NCBI GenBank assembly: GCA_050014755.1
Contig: JBEKCS010000008.1
Coordinates: 13,277-77,276, forward strand
DNA from: Bog-756 sp050014755
Lineage (GTDB): Bacteria; Actinomycetota; Acidimicrobiia; Acidimicrobiales; RAAP-2
DNA length: 64,000 bases
Reading direction: 5' to 3'
Below the pieces are notes generated by a model, which did not search any database, was not told the origin of the DNA, and saw nothing but the letters and a program-made list of their open reading frames with translations. Every line of letters begins with the position of its first letter. Within the stretch, counting starts at the first letter, position 1. Positions 49,866 through 58,845 of the stretch are shown in pieces. The position numbers and the translations under genes are program-made.

Positions 49866-51281
49866 TCAGGCCGTGCCCGGCTCCACCAGCCAGGTCGTCG
49901 TCTCGTTGTCCACCCGCATCACCGACATCTCCACTCCCGGCGAGAACCTCCGGATGGTGTCCGACAGAGGCTCGTGAAAGCTGGTCATCGTCCGGTCCCC
50001 CCGAGGCTCCTGCTCGTAACCGGAGATCAGCACGGCCCGGCGGCCCGACAGCAGCAGACGTCGGACGAGGTCCCGGTAGGTGGCCTCGTCCGACTGGTGG
50101 ATCAGCACGTCCATGCAGATGGTCAGGTCCGCCTCGAGCGGATGGTCGATCAAGGTGCCACGGTAGAAGGTGTCCTCCGGACGGGCGGTGCGGGCGAGTC
50201 GAATCGCCCCGTCGGACAGGTCGATTCCCTGATAGTTCGGAATGGCCAGGCCGCGGGTCGCCTCACCGTCGCCGCAGCCGACGTCCAGTGTCGACGTCGG
50301 CCGGACCCGGTCGAGGACGCTGACGAGCATCCGGCGCTTCTCGTCGAGGCTTGTGCCGCGACTCCCGACGCCCGAGCCGAGCTCCGGATTCGACCGGTAG
50401 CGCCACTCCCAGAACGTCCGGTTGGGGAAGGACTCGTCCCACAGTCGGACGATGGCCTCGTTGCAGAGGTCGATGCGCCTGTCGATCGCCCCGAAACCCG
50501 ACGCGGCCAGGAGCCCGGTGGGGGTCACGGCGCCGTGGTAGTGCATGACGGCGGGCGTCCCCACGTCGTCGGGGATCCAATCACGGATGTGGATCGGCGT
50601 GTTCCACCGGGGTTCGAGCCTCTGGATCGGGATCCCTTCGGCCCGGAGCGCGAGGGCCATCGCCATCTGATCCACGAACATGGCGAACGATCCGAGCAGT
50701 TCCTGACGATCGAGGAGCCACCGGGCCCAGCGGTCCCACGCCCCGGTGACCTGGTCGAGCAGGGGCCCCGGCACCAGATAGAGCCCGCCGTTGGCGTTGC
50801 CGTCGATGGTCTCCTCGTCGGGATCGAAGTCGAGGGCCACGATGGGGGGCAGCTCCACTCCGGCCTGCTCGAAGACGGACCGCACGATGTCGAGCGGTGG
50901 ATTGGGAGCATCGACGAGCTTGACGGCGACAGCACCAGGATCCAGAGGCAGAGCTCTCGGGTCCTCGCAGATGACCACGTCGGCGTCGGTGAGGACCGCG
51001 AGACCCTCGACCCCGGTCGCGGCCAGGCTCAGCGCGCCGGCGATCTTGTTGCAGTGTGCCGATCGGGCATCGAACGGCTGGATCGAACGAACGGTGACGC
51101 CCTTTCCCTCGAGAATGTCGAGGACGTCACTGGCGGTCGACCCGACCACGTGCACGGTGAGGTCGGACGGTCTGGCTCCCGCTACCGCGGTGATCGATGC
51201 GAACCAACGGAGCGCCTCGAGGTGGAAGCGGGGATCGTCATCGACGACGCACGAAAATGTCCCGATCGCCGATGACGTCAT
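49866..51281 (-). CDS. Glycosyltransferase-like / SAM-methyltransferase fusion
   Basis: The predicted protein is 471 aa. The N-terminal half (1-280) looks like a nucleotide-sugar transferase fold: TFSCVVDDDPRFHLEALRWF at the start, then LAVLTDADVVICEDP with a DxD motif (Asp99, Asp101), and NGGLYLVPG. The C-terminal half (about 310-471) is a class I methyltransferase: TSTLDVGCGDGEATRGL (motif I), GIDLSDGAI, and ICMDVLIHQSD. There is no membrane segment. One chain could add and then methylate a sugar or glycan. ATG 51281 is preferred as the first good start. It stands alone, 133 bp from the FadD gene end. Confidence 0.8.
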   Translation of the reverse strand: MTSSAIGTFSCVVDDDPRFHLEALRWFASITAVAGARPSDLTVHVVGSTASDVLDILEGKGVTVRSIQPFDARSAHCNKIAGALSLAATGVEGLAVLTDADVVICEDPRALPLDPGAVAVKLVDAPNPPLDIVRSVFEQAGVELPPIVALDFDPDEETIDGNANGGLYLVPGPLLDQVTGAWDRWARWLLDRQELLGSFAMFVDQMAMALALRAEGIPIQRLEPRWNTPIHIRDWIPDDVGTPAVMHYHGAVTPTGLLAASGFGAIDRRIDLCNEAIVRLWDESFPNRTFWEWRYRSNPELGSGVGSRGTSLDEKRRMLVSVLDRVRPTSTLDVGCGDGEATRGLAIPNYQGIDLSDGAIRLARTARPEDTFYRGTLIDHPLEADLTICMDVLIHQSDEATYRDLVRRLLLSGRRAVLISGYEQEPRGDRTMTSFHEPLSDTIRRFSPGVEMSVMRVDNETTTWLVEPGTA

Positions 51282-51414
51282 GGAGTCGACCCGGTGTCGG
51301 CACCTCGGTTCGGACTCACCGGACGAGCCTACCCAAGCGCTCCGGGCACCCCGGCCCCATCGTGTCCGTGCCGGTGCCCCGGGCCGATCCGTCGACCGGC
51401 GAACCCGACCGGAC

Positions 51415-53127
51415 TCACAGGTCCCAGAACCGTTCGCGTCCGTACTCGGCCATCCGGCGGTGCAGCTCGTCCGCCTCCGCCGGACCGAAGGGCCGGAACG
51501 CCGGCTCACCCCGGAGCCGGATCCACAGGTCGTCGCCCCCGGTGAGGTCGGGACGGTACTTCTGGTGGACGAGAGTGCGGGTCAGCACCTTGTTGGTCGG
51601 TGACGTCGGCATGGACGATGTCACCCGTACGTGGGTCGGCCGCCACTTGGGGCTCATGTCGTCCTGTTCGTCGATCCACGTGGCGAAGGCCACCGGGTCG
51701 AACCTGGCTCCGGCTCGCAGCACCACGGCGACCATGACCCGGTCGCCGGCCTCGGGGTCGGGCACGCCGTAGGCCGCGCAGGACAGCACGTCGGGGTGGC
51801 GGGCCACCACGGTCTCGATCGGGACGACCGGGAAGTTCTCGCCGTCCACCCGGATCCAGTCGGCGTTGCGACCGGCGAAGTACAGGAACCCCTGCTCGTC
51901 CACGTACCCGAGGTCCCCGCTCCAGTACCAGCCGTTGCGGGTGGCCCGCTCGTTGGCCTCGTCGTTGTTGTAGTAGCCCTCGAAGACCCCCACACCCGAC
52001 GTGTTGACGATCTCGCCCACACAGGCCACCGGATCGACGAGGGTGCCGGTCGCGTCGAACGTGGCCCGGGGGAGCTCCTCCCCGTCCTCGGAGACGATCC
52101 GCAGCTCCGGCCCCGCCCGGCCGACCGAGCCGGCCGGGGCGTCGTCCGCCCGGGTCACGGCCAGGCCGCCTTCGGTGGCGCCGAAGCCGTCGATCACCCG
52201 GACACCGAACCGCTCCGCGAAGGCCTCGACGATCTGCGGTGCACCCTCGTTCCCGTAGGCGACCCGAAGCGTGTTGTCGGCATCGTCCGGTCGCTCGGGC
52301 TGGGCCAGGATGTAGGCCAGGGGCTTGCCCGTGTAGTTGAAGTAGGTGGCACCGAACCGGCGGACGTCGGGAAGCCAGCCCGACGCGGAAAACCGGCGGG
52401 CCAGTCCCACCGACGCCCCGACGACCACCGACGGGGCCCATCCCACCATCACCGAGTTGGAGTGGAACAGCGGCATCGACACGTAGCCGATGTCGTCCGG
52501 CCCGACCCCCATCATCTGGGCCATCCGGTTGCCGGTCACCAGGATCCGGCGCTGCGAGCAGATGACCGCCTTGGGGGCGGCGGCCGTCCCGCTGGTGAAG
52601 ATGAGGGCCCACGGCCGGTCCAGGTCGGACTCGGCGTGGGGATCGTCGTCGGGCACGCCGGCCAGCGCCCCGTCGAGGGACTCCCCCACCACCAGTACGT
52701 CGTCCAGCCGTTCGAGCACCGGGGCGATCAGGTCGCGGTGCCGGGGCTCGTAGACGACGAGACCGCAGTCGGTGTGGCTGACGTCGTGGAGGAGGTGGTC
52801 GCCGCTGCGGGTGTGGTTGACGCCGACCACCGTGGCCCCGGACAGGGCCGCACCGCCGAAGGCGAAGAGGTACTCGGGGATGTTGTCGAGGAGGATCCCG
52901 ACATGGAGCGGGCGGTCGGGGCGGGCCGACCGGAGGAACAGGTTGGCCCACCGGCACGACTCCCGGTAGTACTCGGCGTGGGTGATGACCCGGTCCTCGA
53001 AGCGGATGGCGGCACGCCCGCCGATGTCGGGATCGGCGGCATTGCCCCGCAGGAGTGCCGCCGCACTCTCCGCCGGCAGCGCGGCCTGTCCGAGTGCCGG
53101 TGCGTCGCCCACGGAAGGGGTGGTCAT
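51415..53127 (-). CDS. Acyl-CoA ligase, FadD17-like
   Basis: The predicted protein is 570 aa, AMP-binding family. ALIFTSGTAAAPKAVICS is the phosphate loop, slightly unusual with TAAAP. GFGATEGGLAVT is motif A5, GWYWSGDLGYVDEQGFLYFAGR the hinge, and SPTNKVLTRTL the C-terminal catalytic Lys region. Neighbouring FadE27- and FadE26-like genes recall the mycobacterial fadE26-fadE27-fadD17 cluster of the cholesterol regulon, where such ligases activate steroid side-chain acids. That substrate is an inference from context. It follows the FadE27-like gene by 19 bp. Confidence 0.9.
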   Translation of the reverse strand: MTTPSVGDAPALGQAALPAESAAALLRGNAADPDIGGRAAIRFEDRVITHAEYYRESCRWANLFLRSARPDRPLHVGILLDNIPEYLFAFGGAALSGATVVGVNHTRSGDHLLHDVSHTDCGLVVYEPRHRDLIAPVLERLDDVLVVGESLDGALAGVPDDDPHAESDLDRPWALIFTSGTAAAPKAVICSQRRILVTGNRMAQMMGVGPDDIGYVSMPLFHSNSVMVGWAPSVVVGASVGLARRFSASGWLPDVRRFGATYFNYTGKPLAYILAQPERPDDADNTLRVAYGNEGAPQIVEAFAERFGVRVIDGFGATEGGLAVTRADDAPAGSVGRAGPELRIVSEDGEELPRATFDATGTLVDPVACVGEIVNTSGVGVFEGYYNNDEANERATRNGWYWSGDLGYVDEQGFLYFAGRNADWIRVDGENFPVVPIETVVARHPDVLSCAAYGVPDPEAGDRVMVAVVLRAGARFDPVAFATWIDEQDDMSPKWRPTHVRVTSSMPTSPTNKVLTRTLVHQKYRPDLTGGDDLWIRLRGEPAFRPFGPAEADELHRRMAEYGRERFWDL

Positions 53128-53146
53128 CGTCGGGTGCCTCGCCTCG

Positions 53147-54226
53147 TCACATCACGTCGATCCCGGCCACGACCGACTCGCGCAGGCCGGAAGCGAGGGC
53201 GCTCCGGTGGAACGCGGCGTCGCCGAAGTCGAGTTGGGAGAACTGTGCCCGCTTGATGAACAGGTGCAGGTCGTGCTCCCACGTGAAGCCGATCCCACCG
53301 TGGACCTGCAGACCCGATGCCATCACCCGCTTGGACGCGTCCGCGCACCACACCTTGGCGGTGGAAGCGGCCAGCTCCCACCCCGGCTCGCCGGTCGACG
53401 CCGCCCATGCCGCGTACCAGGTGGCCGATCGCATGCCTTCGACGTCGACCAGCATGTCCGCGCAACGGTGCTTGACCGCCTGGAAGCTGCCGATGGGGGC
53501 ACCGAACTGGACCCGGTCCTTGGCGTAGGCGGTGGCCAGCTCGAGTACCCGCCCGGCACCGCCGAGGAGCTCGGCGGACGTCGCGAGCGCCCCGAGCGCC
53601 CCGAGGCGGGCCGACTCGAACGGCCCACCCAGCCGGGTCGCCGGAGTGTCCTCCAACGTGAGCCACGACAGCGTCCGGGTGACGTCCATGGCCGGCTCGG
53701 GCCGGGGACGACCGACGGCGACCAGATCGACCAGGAAGACGCCGTCGGGCACGACCACCACGGCGACATCGGCGACGGCCCCACCCTCGACCGGCCCGAG
53801 CCGGCCGGTCAGGGCCACCCGGGCTCCGTCGTCACGGGTCGCCACGGCACCGGGGCGTCCCGACCACGCCACCACGGCGGTGCCCGAGCCCTCGATGAGG
53901 GAAGCGGCCTCCGCGAGGTGCTCGTCGCGGTGGGCCAGCGCGTCGAGTGCCAGCAACTGCGGTGCGAACGGCACCGGGGAGGTGTGTCGGCCGATCTCCT
54001 CCAGCAGTACCACCGCCTCGACCCAACCGAGTCCGAGACCGCCCCGGTCCTCGGCGACGGCCACCGCCGGCCATCCCTGGTCGACCATCGCCGTCCAGAG
54101 CGCGACGTCGTACGGGGCTCCGGACGCGAGATGGGCACGCACCTGCGTAGGACCCGACCGACGGTCGAGCAACTGACGGGCAGCGTCCTGGAGAGCAACC
54201 TGGTCGACCGAGAGATCGAAGTCCAT
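53147..54226 (-). CDS. Acyl-CoA dehydrogenase, FadE27-like non-catalytic subunit
   Basis: The predicted protein is 359 aa. DRVQFGAPIGSFQAVKHRCAD and VHGGIGFTWEHDLHLFIKRA are typical for the FadE27/FadE29 beta-type subunits. The helix-G Glu is absent (the position reads in GALATSAELLGG) and so is the usual EGT Glu, so it needs a catalytic partner, most likely the divergent FadE26-like protein, to form an alpha2-beta2 enzyme. The leaderless promoter TACTAT lies 6 bases ahead of ATG 54226. Confidence 0.9.
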   Translation of the reverse strand: MDFDLSVDQVALQDAARQLLDRRSGPTQVRAHLASGAPYDVALWTAMVDQGWPAVAVAEDRGGLGLGWVEAVVLLEEIGRHTSPVPFAPQLLALDALAHRDEHLAEAASLIEGSGTAVVAWSGRPGAVATRDDGARVALTGRLGPVEGGAVADVAVVVVPDGVFLVDLVAVGRPRPEPAMDVTRTLSWLTLEDTPATRLGGPFESARLGALGALATSAELLGGAGRVLELATAYAKDRVQFGAPIGSFQAVKHRCADMLVDVEGMRSATWYAAWAASTGEPGWELAASTAKVWCADASKRVMASGLQVHGGIGFTWEHDLHLFIKRAQFSQLDFGDAAFHRSALASGLRESVVAGIDVM

Positions 54227-54232
54227 AGCCGG

Positions 54233-54239
54233 ATAGTAT
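54233..54239. promoter_or_regulatory. Shared symmetric -10 element of two divergent FadE genes
   Basis: The 7-mer ATAGTAT reads TAGTAT (54234-54239) on the plus strand and TACTAT (54238-54233) on the minus strand. One element thus fits both directions and would fire the two subunits of one enzyme from the same few bases. Confidence 0.6.
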
Positions 54240-54269
54240 GACCGCGATGTCGACGTCCGAGTGGGGCCA

Positions 54270-55517
54270 GTGGACCTGAGTCCGAGCGCCGCCGAGACGG
54301 CGCTCCGATCCGACATCCGCTCGTGGCTGCAGGAACATCTCCCCTGGGAGTACGGCAAGGGGCTGCCCCCGCGCTTCGACGACCTGGCCGACGAGGTGGC
54401 GTTCGGCCGTCGGTGGCAGGCCCAGCTGGCCGCCGACCGGTGGGTGGGCGTGACCTGGCCCGAGGCCTACGGCGGACGGGGAGCGGGACCGACCGAGCAC
54501 TTCATCGTGCAAGAGGAGCTGGCCCGGGCCCGGGCCCCGGAGCTGGTCGGTCGGATCGGGATCAACCTGGCCGGGCCCACGCTCCTCGCCCACGGCACCG
54601 AGGACCAGCGGGCGCGCTGGCTGCCGGGGATCCTCGACGCCCGCGAGATGTGGTGCCAACTGTTCAGCGAACCCGGGGCCGGCAGCGACCTGGCCTCGGT
54701 CTCGACACGGGCCACACCGGTGTCCGGGGGTTGGGTGCTGGACGGTCAGAAGGTATGGACCTCCTATGCCCAGTTCGCCGACTGGGGCGTGTGCCTGGCC
54801 CGCTCCGACCCCGACGCCCCCAAGCACCAGGGGCTGTCCTACCTGGTGGTGGACATGCACGATCCGGGTGTCGACGTGCGACCACTCGTCCAGTTGACCG
54901 GCGAGGCCGAGTTCAACGAGGTCTTCCTCGACGGGGTCTTCGTGCCGACCGATCGACTCATCGGACCGGTCCACCACGGATGGACCGTGGCCAACGCCAC
55001 GCTCTCCCACGAGCGGGGTACCAATCCGCGCCAGCTGGTGATCCACATGCAGCTCCTGGAGGAGCTCCTCACCCTGGCCGCGTCGAACGGCGCCTTCGAC
55101 GACGTGCGGCTCCGCCAACGGCTGGCCCAGGCCTACGTCGAGGTCCGCCTGTTCCGACTCCACAACTTGCGGAGCATCAGCCGGCTGGCCAAGGGCCTCG
55201 AGCCCGGGCCCGAGGGCAGCGCCCTCAAGCTCTACTGGAGCGAGATGAGCAAGCGCCTGCACGACACGGCCATGGCCGTGCTCGGCGACGCCGCGCCCTT
55301 GTGGAAGGGCGCCGAGCACACTCCCGGGGACGGGGAGTGGCAGCGCTCCTGGCTCTACTACCAGGCCTCGTCGGTATGGGCCGGGACGAACGAGATCCAG
55401 CGGACCATACTGGGCGAACGGGTGCTCGGACTGCCCCGGCCGGCCAAGGAGCGGACCGAACGCTCCGCCGGACGTGACGACGATCGGACGAAAGGAAGTG
55501 TGGCAACCCGTGGATGA
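54270..55517 (+). CDS. Acyl-CoA dehydrogenase, FadE26-like catalytic subunit
   Basis: The predicted protein is 415 aa. MWCQLFSEPGAGSDLAS is the FAD/substrate loop. Glu248 in ATLSHERG is at the position of the catalytic base in FadE26/isovaleryl-type enzymes. AGTNEIQRTILGERVLGLPR is the C-terminal flavin-binding part. The partner is the divergent FadE27-like protein. GTG 54270 fits homologues starting MDxxPS; GTG 54261 is also open. The gene overlaps the crotonase start by 8 bp and heads an operon with the crotonase and CaiB genes. Confidence 0.92.
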   Translation: MDLSPSAAETALRSDIRSWLQEHLPWEYGKGLPPRFDDLADEVAFGRRWQAQLAADRWVGVTWPEAYGGRGAGPTEHFIVQEELARARAPELVGRIGINLAGPTLLAHGTEDQRARWLPGILDAREMWCQLFSEPGAGSDLASVSTRATPVSGGWVLDGQKVWTSYAQFADWGVCLARSDPDAPKHQGLSYLVVDMHDPGVDVRPLVQLTGEAEFNEVFLDGVFVPTDRLIGPVHHGWTVANATLSHERGTNPRQLVIHMQLLEELLTLAASNGAFDDVRLRQRLAQAYVEVRLFRLHNLRSISRLAKGLEPGPEGSALKLYWSEMSKRLHDTAMAVLGDAAPLWKGAEHTPGDGEWQRSWLYYQASSVWAGTNEIQRTILGERVLGLPRPAKERTERSAGRDDDRTKGSVATRG

Positions 55518-56334
55518 ACCGGTGGTGCTGTACGAAACGCGTGGGCACGTCGCCACGATCACCATGAACCGGCCGACGTTGGCCAACGCACAGGACACCG
55601 CGCTCATCGACGGCATCGACGCCTGCTTCGACCGGGCCGACGCCGACGACGACGTCAGGGTGGTCGTGCTGGCCGGGAACGGAAAGCACTTCTCGTCCGG
55701 CCACGACCTGAAGGCACTGGTGGGGGACACCGAACCCGACGAGTGGCGCCTGATGCGCGACACCCCCGAGGGGAAGTTCCGCCACGAGCAGATCATGTAC
55801 GTCGACCGCTGCCAGCGGATCTACCACTTCCGCAAGCCGACCATCGCCGCCGTCCAGGGGGCGTGCGTCGCCGCCGGGCTCATGCTGGCCTGCATGTGCG
55901 ACCTGATCGTGGCCAGCGACGACGCCACGTTCCAGAATCCGGTCCTCCGGATGACCGGCGCCGGGGTCGAGCTGCTGGTCGAACCCTGGGAGCTCGGGAT
56001 CCGCAAGGCCAAGGAGTTCATGTGGACCGGCGAGAAGCTCGACGCCCAGGAGGCCTGGCGCCTCGGGCTCGTCAACCGGGTCGTCCCCCGTGACGAGCTC
56101 ACCCGACGGGTGAACGAGTTGGCGGACCGGGTGGCCCTCGTGCCGCCGGCGACCGCCCAGGTCGTCAAGGACTCGCTCAACCACACGGCCACCCTGATGG
56201 GCAAGGAATCCTCCTGGAAGTACCACTTCATGGCCCACCAGTGGATGCACAACTCCGCGACGGCCGCGTCGGCCCTGGCGGCGCGCAAGGAGAAGACGTC
56301 GATGTCCGAGGTCTTCGCCGAGCACCGTGAGTGA
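55510..56334 (+). CDS. Enoyl-CoA hydratase/isomerase family protein
   Basis: The predicted protein is 274 aa. VATITMNRPTLANAQDT, HFSSGHDLKALVGD (oxyanion hole, with unusual His) and VQGACVAAGLMLACMCDLIV are crotonase segments. Around FQNPVLRMTGAGVELLVEPW the usual catalytic Glu at the loop is replaced, so activity may differ from hydration. Several GTG starts are open from 55474. GTG 55510 has AAAGGAAG about 11 bases upstream and gives a start matching the family. It overlaps the dehydrogenase before it and the CaiB gene after it by 8 bp each. Confidence 0.88.
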   Translation: MDEPVVLYETRGHVATITMNRPTLANAQDTALIDGIDACFDRADADDDVRVVVLAGNGKHFSSGHDLKALVGDTEPDEWRLMRDTPEGKFRHEQIMYVDRCQRIYHFRKPTIAAVQGACVAAGLMLACMCDLIVASDDATFQNPVLRMTGAGVELLVEPWELGIRKAKEFMWTGEKLDAQEAWRLGLVNRVVPRDELTRRVNELADRVALVPPATAQVVKDSLNHTATLMGKESSWKYHFMAHQWMHNSATAASALAARKEKTSMSEVFAEHRE

Positions 56335-57550
56335 CCCGGCCGACCGGCCGCCACTCCAGGGCATCCGGGTCGTCGACGTCGGTACCCGGATCAGCGCGCC
56401 GTTCTGCGCCGGCGTGCTCGGTGACATGGGGGCCGACGTAATCAAGATCGAGGACCCCGAGGGTGGCGACTTCATGCGCACCATCGGTCCCTTCGCCCCG
56501 ACCGACGACGAGGGGCCGGGGTACTCGATGTGGTGGGCCGTCGAGGGTCGGGGCAGACGGGGCATCACCCTCGACCTGCGCCGCCCCGAGGGCCAGGCGC
56601 TCTTCCGGCGCCTGGCGGCCACCGCCGACGTCGTCTGCGAAAACTTCCGGCCCGGCGCCATGGAGCGCTGGCACATCGGGCCCGACGACTGCGACCCCCG
56701 GCTGGTCTGGGCCCGCATCAGCGTGTTCGGCCAGGACGGACCGTACTCAGGACGTACCGGACTCGACCGGATGGGGATCGCGTACGGGGGCCTGCTCCAC
56801 CTGACCGGCTATCCCGACCGGCCACCGGTGCGCCCCGGGCTGTCGATCTCGGACTACCTGACCGGCACCTTCGCCGCCTCCGCCGTGGCCGCCGCCCTCT
56901 ACCGGCGGGACGGACCGGACGGGACCGGACGGGGCGGCGTGGTGGACGCCCCGCTCTACGGGTCCATCCTCCGCATCCTCGAGTGGACGGTCGCCGCCCG
57001 GGACCGACTGGGCCTGACCCGCCAGCGCGAGGGCAATCGGATGGCCAACTCGGCCCCCCTGGACAACTACCCGACCGCCGACGGCACCTACGTCTGCATC
57101 GTGGCCGGCTCGGACACCAACTTCAGGCGCCTGTGCGCAGCCATGGGCCGCCCCGGATTGGCCGACGAGCCCGAGTGGGCCACGTTGGCACAGCGGGCGG
57201 CCCGCAGCGACGAGATCAACGACCTGGTGGCTGCGTGGACGTCCGGACTGGCGGCGGCCGACGTGGAGGCGGCGTGCATCGCCCACGAGGTTCCGGTGGC
57301 TACCGCGTACACCGCCGCCGACATCCTGGGCGACCCCCACGTGGCCGCCCGGGGCGACCTGGTCACCGTGGACGACCCGGTCGCCGGCCCCCATCGCCAA
57401 CAGGCGCCCTTCCCCCGGTTGGACGGGCATCGCCCCGTGGCGCCCCGCCCCGCGCCCCTGCTCGGCGAGCACAACGACGAGGTGTGGTGCGGACTGGTCG
57501 GCCTGTCCGCCGACCAACTCGAGGGCTACCGTGCCGACGGTGTCATCTGA
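56327..57550 (+). CDS. CaiB/BaiF-family CoA-transferase
   Basis: The predicted protein is 407 aa with normal domain order: LQGIRVVDVGTRISAPFCAG, then GADVIKIEDPEGGDFMR, catalytic Asp176 in SISDYLTG, and VVDAPLYGSILRILEW. It is translationally coupled to the crotonase (8-bp overlap) and is the last gene of the FadE26-like operon. It presumably loads or recovers CoA for the same pathway. Confidence 0.92.
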   Translation: MSDPADRPPLQGIRVVDVGTRISAPFCAGVLGDMGADVIKIEDPEGGDFMRTIGPFAPTDDEGPGYSMWWAVEGRGRRGITLDLRRPEGQALFRRLAATADVVCENFRPGAMERWHIGPDDCDPRLVWARISVFGQDGPYSGRTGLDRMGIAYGGLLHLTGYPDRPPVRPGLSISDYLTGTFAASAVAAALYRRDGPDGTGRGGVVDAPLYGSILRILEWTVAARDRLGLTRQREGNRMANSAPLDNYPTADGTYVCIVAGSDTNFRRLCAAMGRPGLADEPEWATLAQRAARSDEINDLVAAWTSGLAAADVEAACIAHEVPVATAYTAADILGDPHVAARGDLVTVDDPVAGPHRQQAPFPRLDGHRPVAPRPAPLLGEHNDEVWCGLVGLSADQLEGYRADGVI

Positions 57551-57574
57551 GCGACGGGCACGGACCGCAGGCGA

Positions 57575-57880
57575 TCAGGCGATTCGGGAACGGCGGCGCA
57601 TGACCACTGCCCCGATCACGACGGCACCGGCGCCCAATACGCCAAGTCCCACGATGTCGGCACCGGTGAAGGGCAGGGCCGACGAGCCGTTGGGCACGCT
57701 GGTGACCGATGTTCCCTTCGACGGTTGGCCCGAGGTCGTGGTGGGCGTCACCGCCGTGCCGCTCACGGTCGAGGGAGTACAGCCGGTGTAGCAGCCAGCC
57801 GCGCCGGCCGTCGCCGGAAGGACCACGAACGACATCGCGGCGAATCCGACGGCGATCATGAACTTCGGGAACCTGTGCAT
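57575..57880 (-). CDS. Small secreted LPFTG cell-wall-anchored protein
   Basis: The predicted protein is 101 aa. A signal peptide (1-27, ending ATAGA) is followed by about 40 residues rich in Thr, Ser and Pro with two Cys (30, 34). The sorting signal LPFTG is at 69-73, with a membrane segment (76-94) and RRRSR tail. A sortase would link it to the wall, but none is in the window. GGAGGAGG lies upstream of ATG 57880. It is a single gene, convergent with CaiB (24-bp gap). The short length suggests a stalk or decoy rather than an enzyme. Confidence 0.88.
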   Translation of the reverse strand: MHRFPKFMIAVGFAAMSFVVLPATAGAAGCYTGCTPSTVSGTAVTPTTTSGQPSKGTSVTSVPNGSSALPFTGADIVGLGVLGAGAVVIGAVVMRRRSRIA

Positions 57881-58066
57881 CTCGTGCCTCCTCCGCAGCG
57901 ACGAACCTGACCGCGCCGCCCCCATTCCGGGGCGCGCCTTGCTGCGCCTGCACTTCCAGTATCGGTCCGGCGCTCCGTCATTCGCCAGGGTCGAACGACA
58001 CATTCGGTCGATTCCTGCACGACGCCGACCCAACGGGCAGGCTGTAGGCATGACGGCGGTCCATCC

Positions 58067-58819
58067 ATGACGGCGGTCCCCGACACCCGTCACGTGGTCG
58101 TGCTCGCGCCCTTGCCGCTCGAATTCGACGCCGTCGTGACGGCATTCGCACTCCGACCGCCAGACGACGGTGTCGAGGCGCCCGTGACGGGCCGCATCGG
58201 CGGCTCCCGTGTGTCCGTCGTCCGGCTGGGGATGGGGATGCACTCGGCCAGGGCCGTGACGTCCGGCCTCGTCGACAGGTCGGCGTCGGAGCACCAGCCC
58301 GTGGATCACGTGATGGTGGTCGGCATCTGCGGAGGGTTCGATCCCGACGTCGACGTCGGCACCCTGGTGATACCCGAGGTCGTCGTCGACCTGGCCAGTG
58401 GCGCCACGTTCCGCCAGGCGCCGATCGGTTCCGAGCCCCGCTCGGGCAAGCTGGCGACCACGGACGGGCCGCTGTTCGACGCCGGCACCAGCCGGAGGCT
58501 GTGCGCGGACGGGTTCCTGGGCGTGGACATGGAGACCTCGGCCGTCGCCGACGTGTGCGAGGACCGGGGGGTCCCTTGGTCGGTCTACCGGTGCATCAGC
58601 GACCGCTGGGTCGACGGCCTGCTCGATCAACGCATCGTCGACCTCACCGCCGCCGACGGTTCGAGCGATCTGGCGGCCCTCGGTCGCCTCCTCGCCTCGG
58701 ACCCCGAGCTGGCGGCCCGGCTCGAGCGCCTGGGCCGTGACGCCACCCTCGCCGCCCGACGGGCCGCCGAGGCCGCGCTGGGCGGTTGCCTCGCCCTCGA
58801 CCAAGCGGGCATCCACTGA
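58067..58819 (+). CDS. Nucleoside phosphorylase superfamily protein (MTA/SAH nucleosidase-like)
   Basis: The predicted protein is 250 aa. VVVLAPLPLEFDAVVTAFAL, GMGMHSARAV, VVGICGGFDPDVDVG and the ribose-binding VDMETSAVADV with a following SDRW are the phosphorylase-superfamily signatures; the Asp in SDRW is the usual catalytic acid. It cleaves or phosphorolyses a nucleoside or related glycoside. An ATGACGGCGGTCC repeat (58050 and 58067) gives an earlier ATG with a six-codon ORF (MTAVHP) directly in front. ATG 58067 is the only long-frame start. Confidence 0.85.
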   Translation: MTAVPDTRHVVVLAPLPLEFDAVVTAFALRPPDDGVEAPVTGRIGGSRVSVVRLGMGMHSARAVTSGLVDRSASEHQPVDHVMVVGICGGFDPDVDVGTLVIPEVVVDLASGATFRQAPIGSEPRSGKLATTDGPLFDAGTSRRLCADGFLGVDMETSAVADVCEDRGVPWSVYRCISDRWVDGLLDQRIVDLTAADGSSDLAALGRLLASDPELAARLERLGRDATLAARRAAEAALGGCLALDQAGIH

Positions 58820-58845
58820 GCGTCGGTCGGGCCCGCCGCCGATTC

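Noticed and set aside
54247..54279. ATG 54247 as a leaderless start after TAGTAT
   Set aside because: That frame stops after ten codons. The dehydrogenase frame begins at GTG 54261 or 54270.
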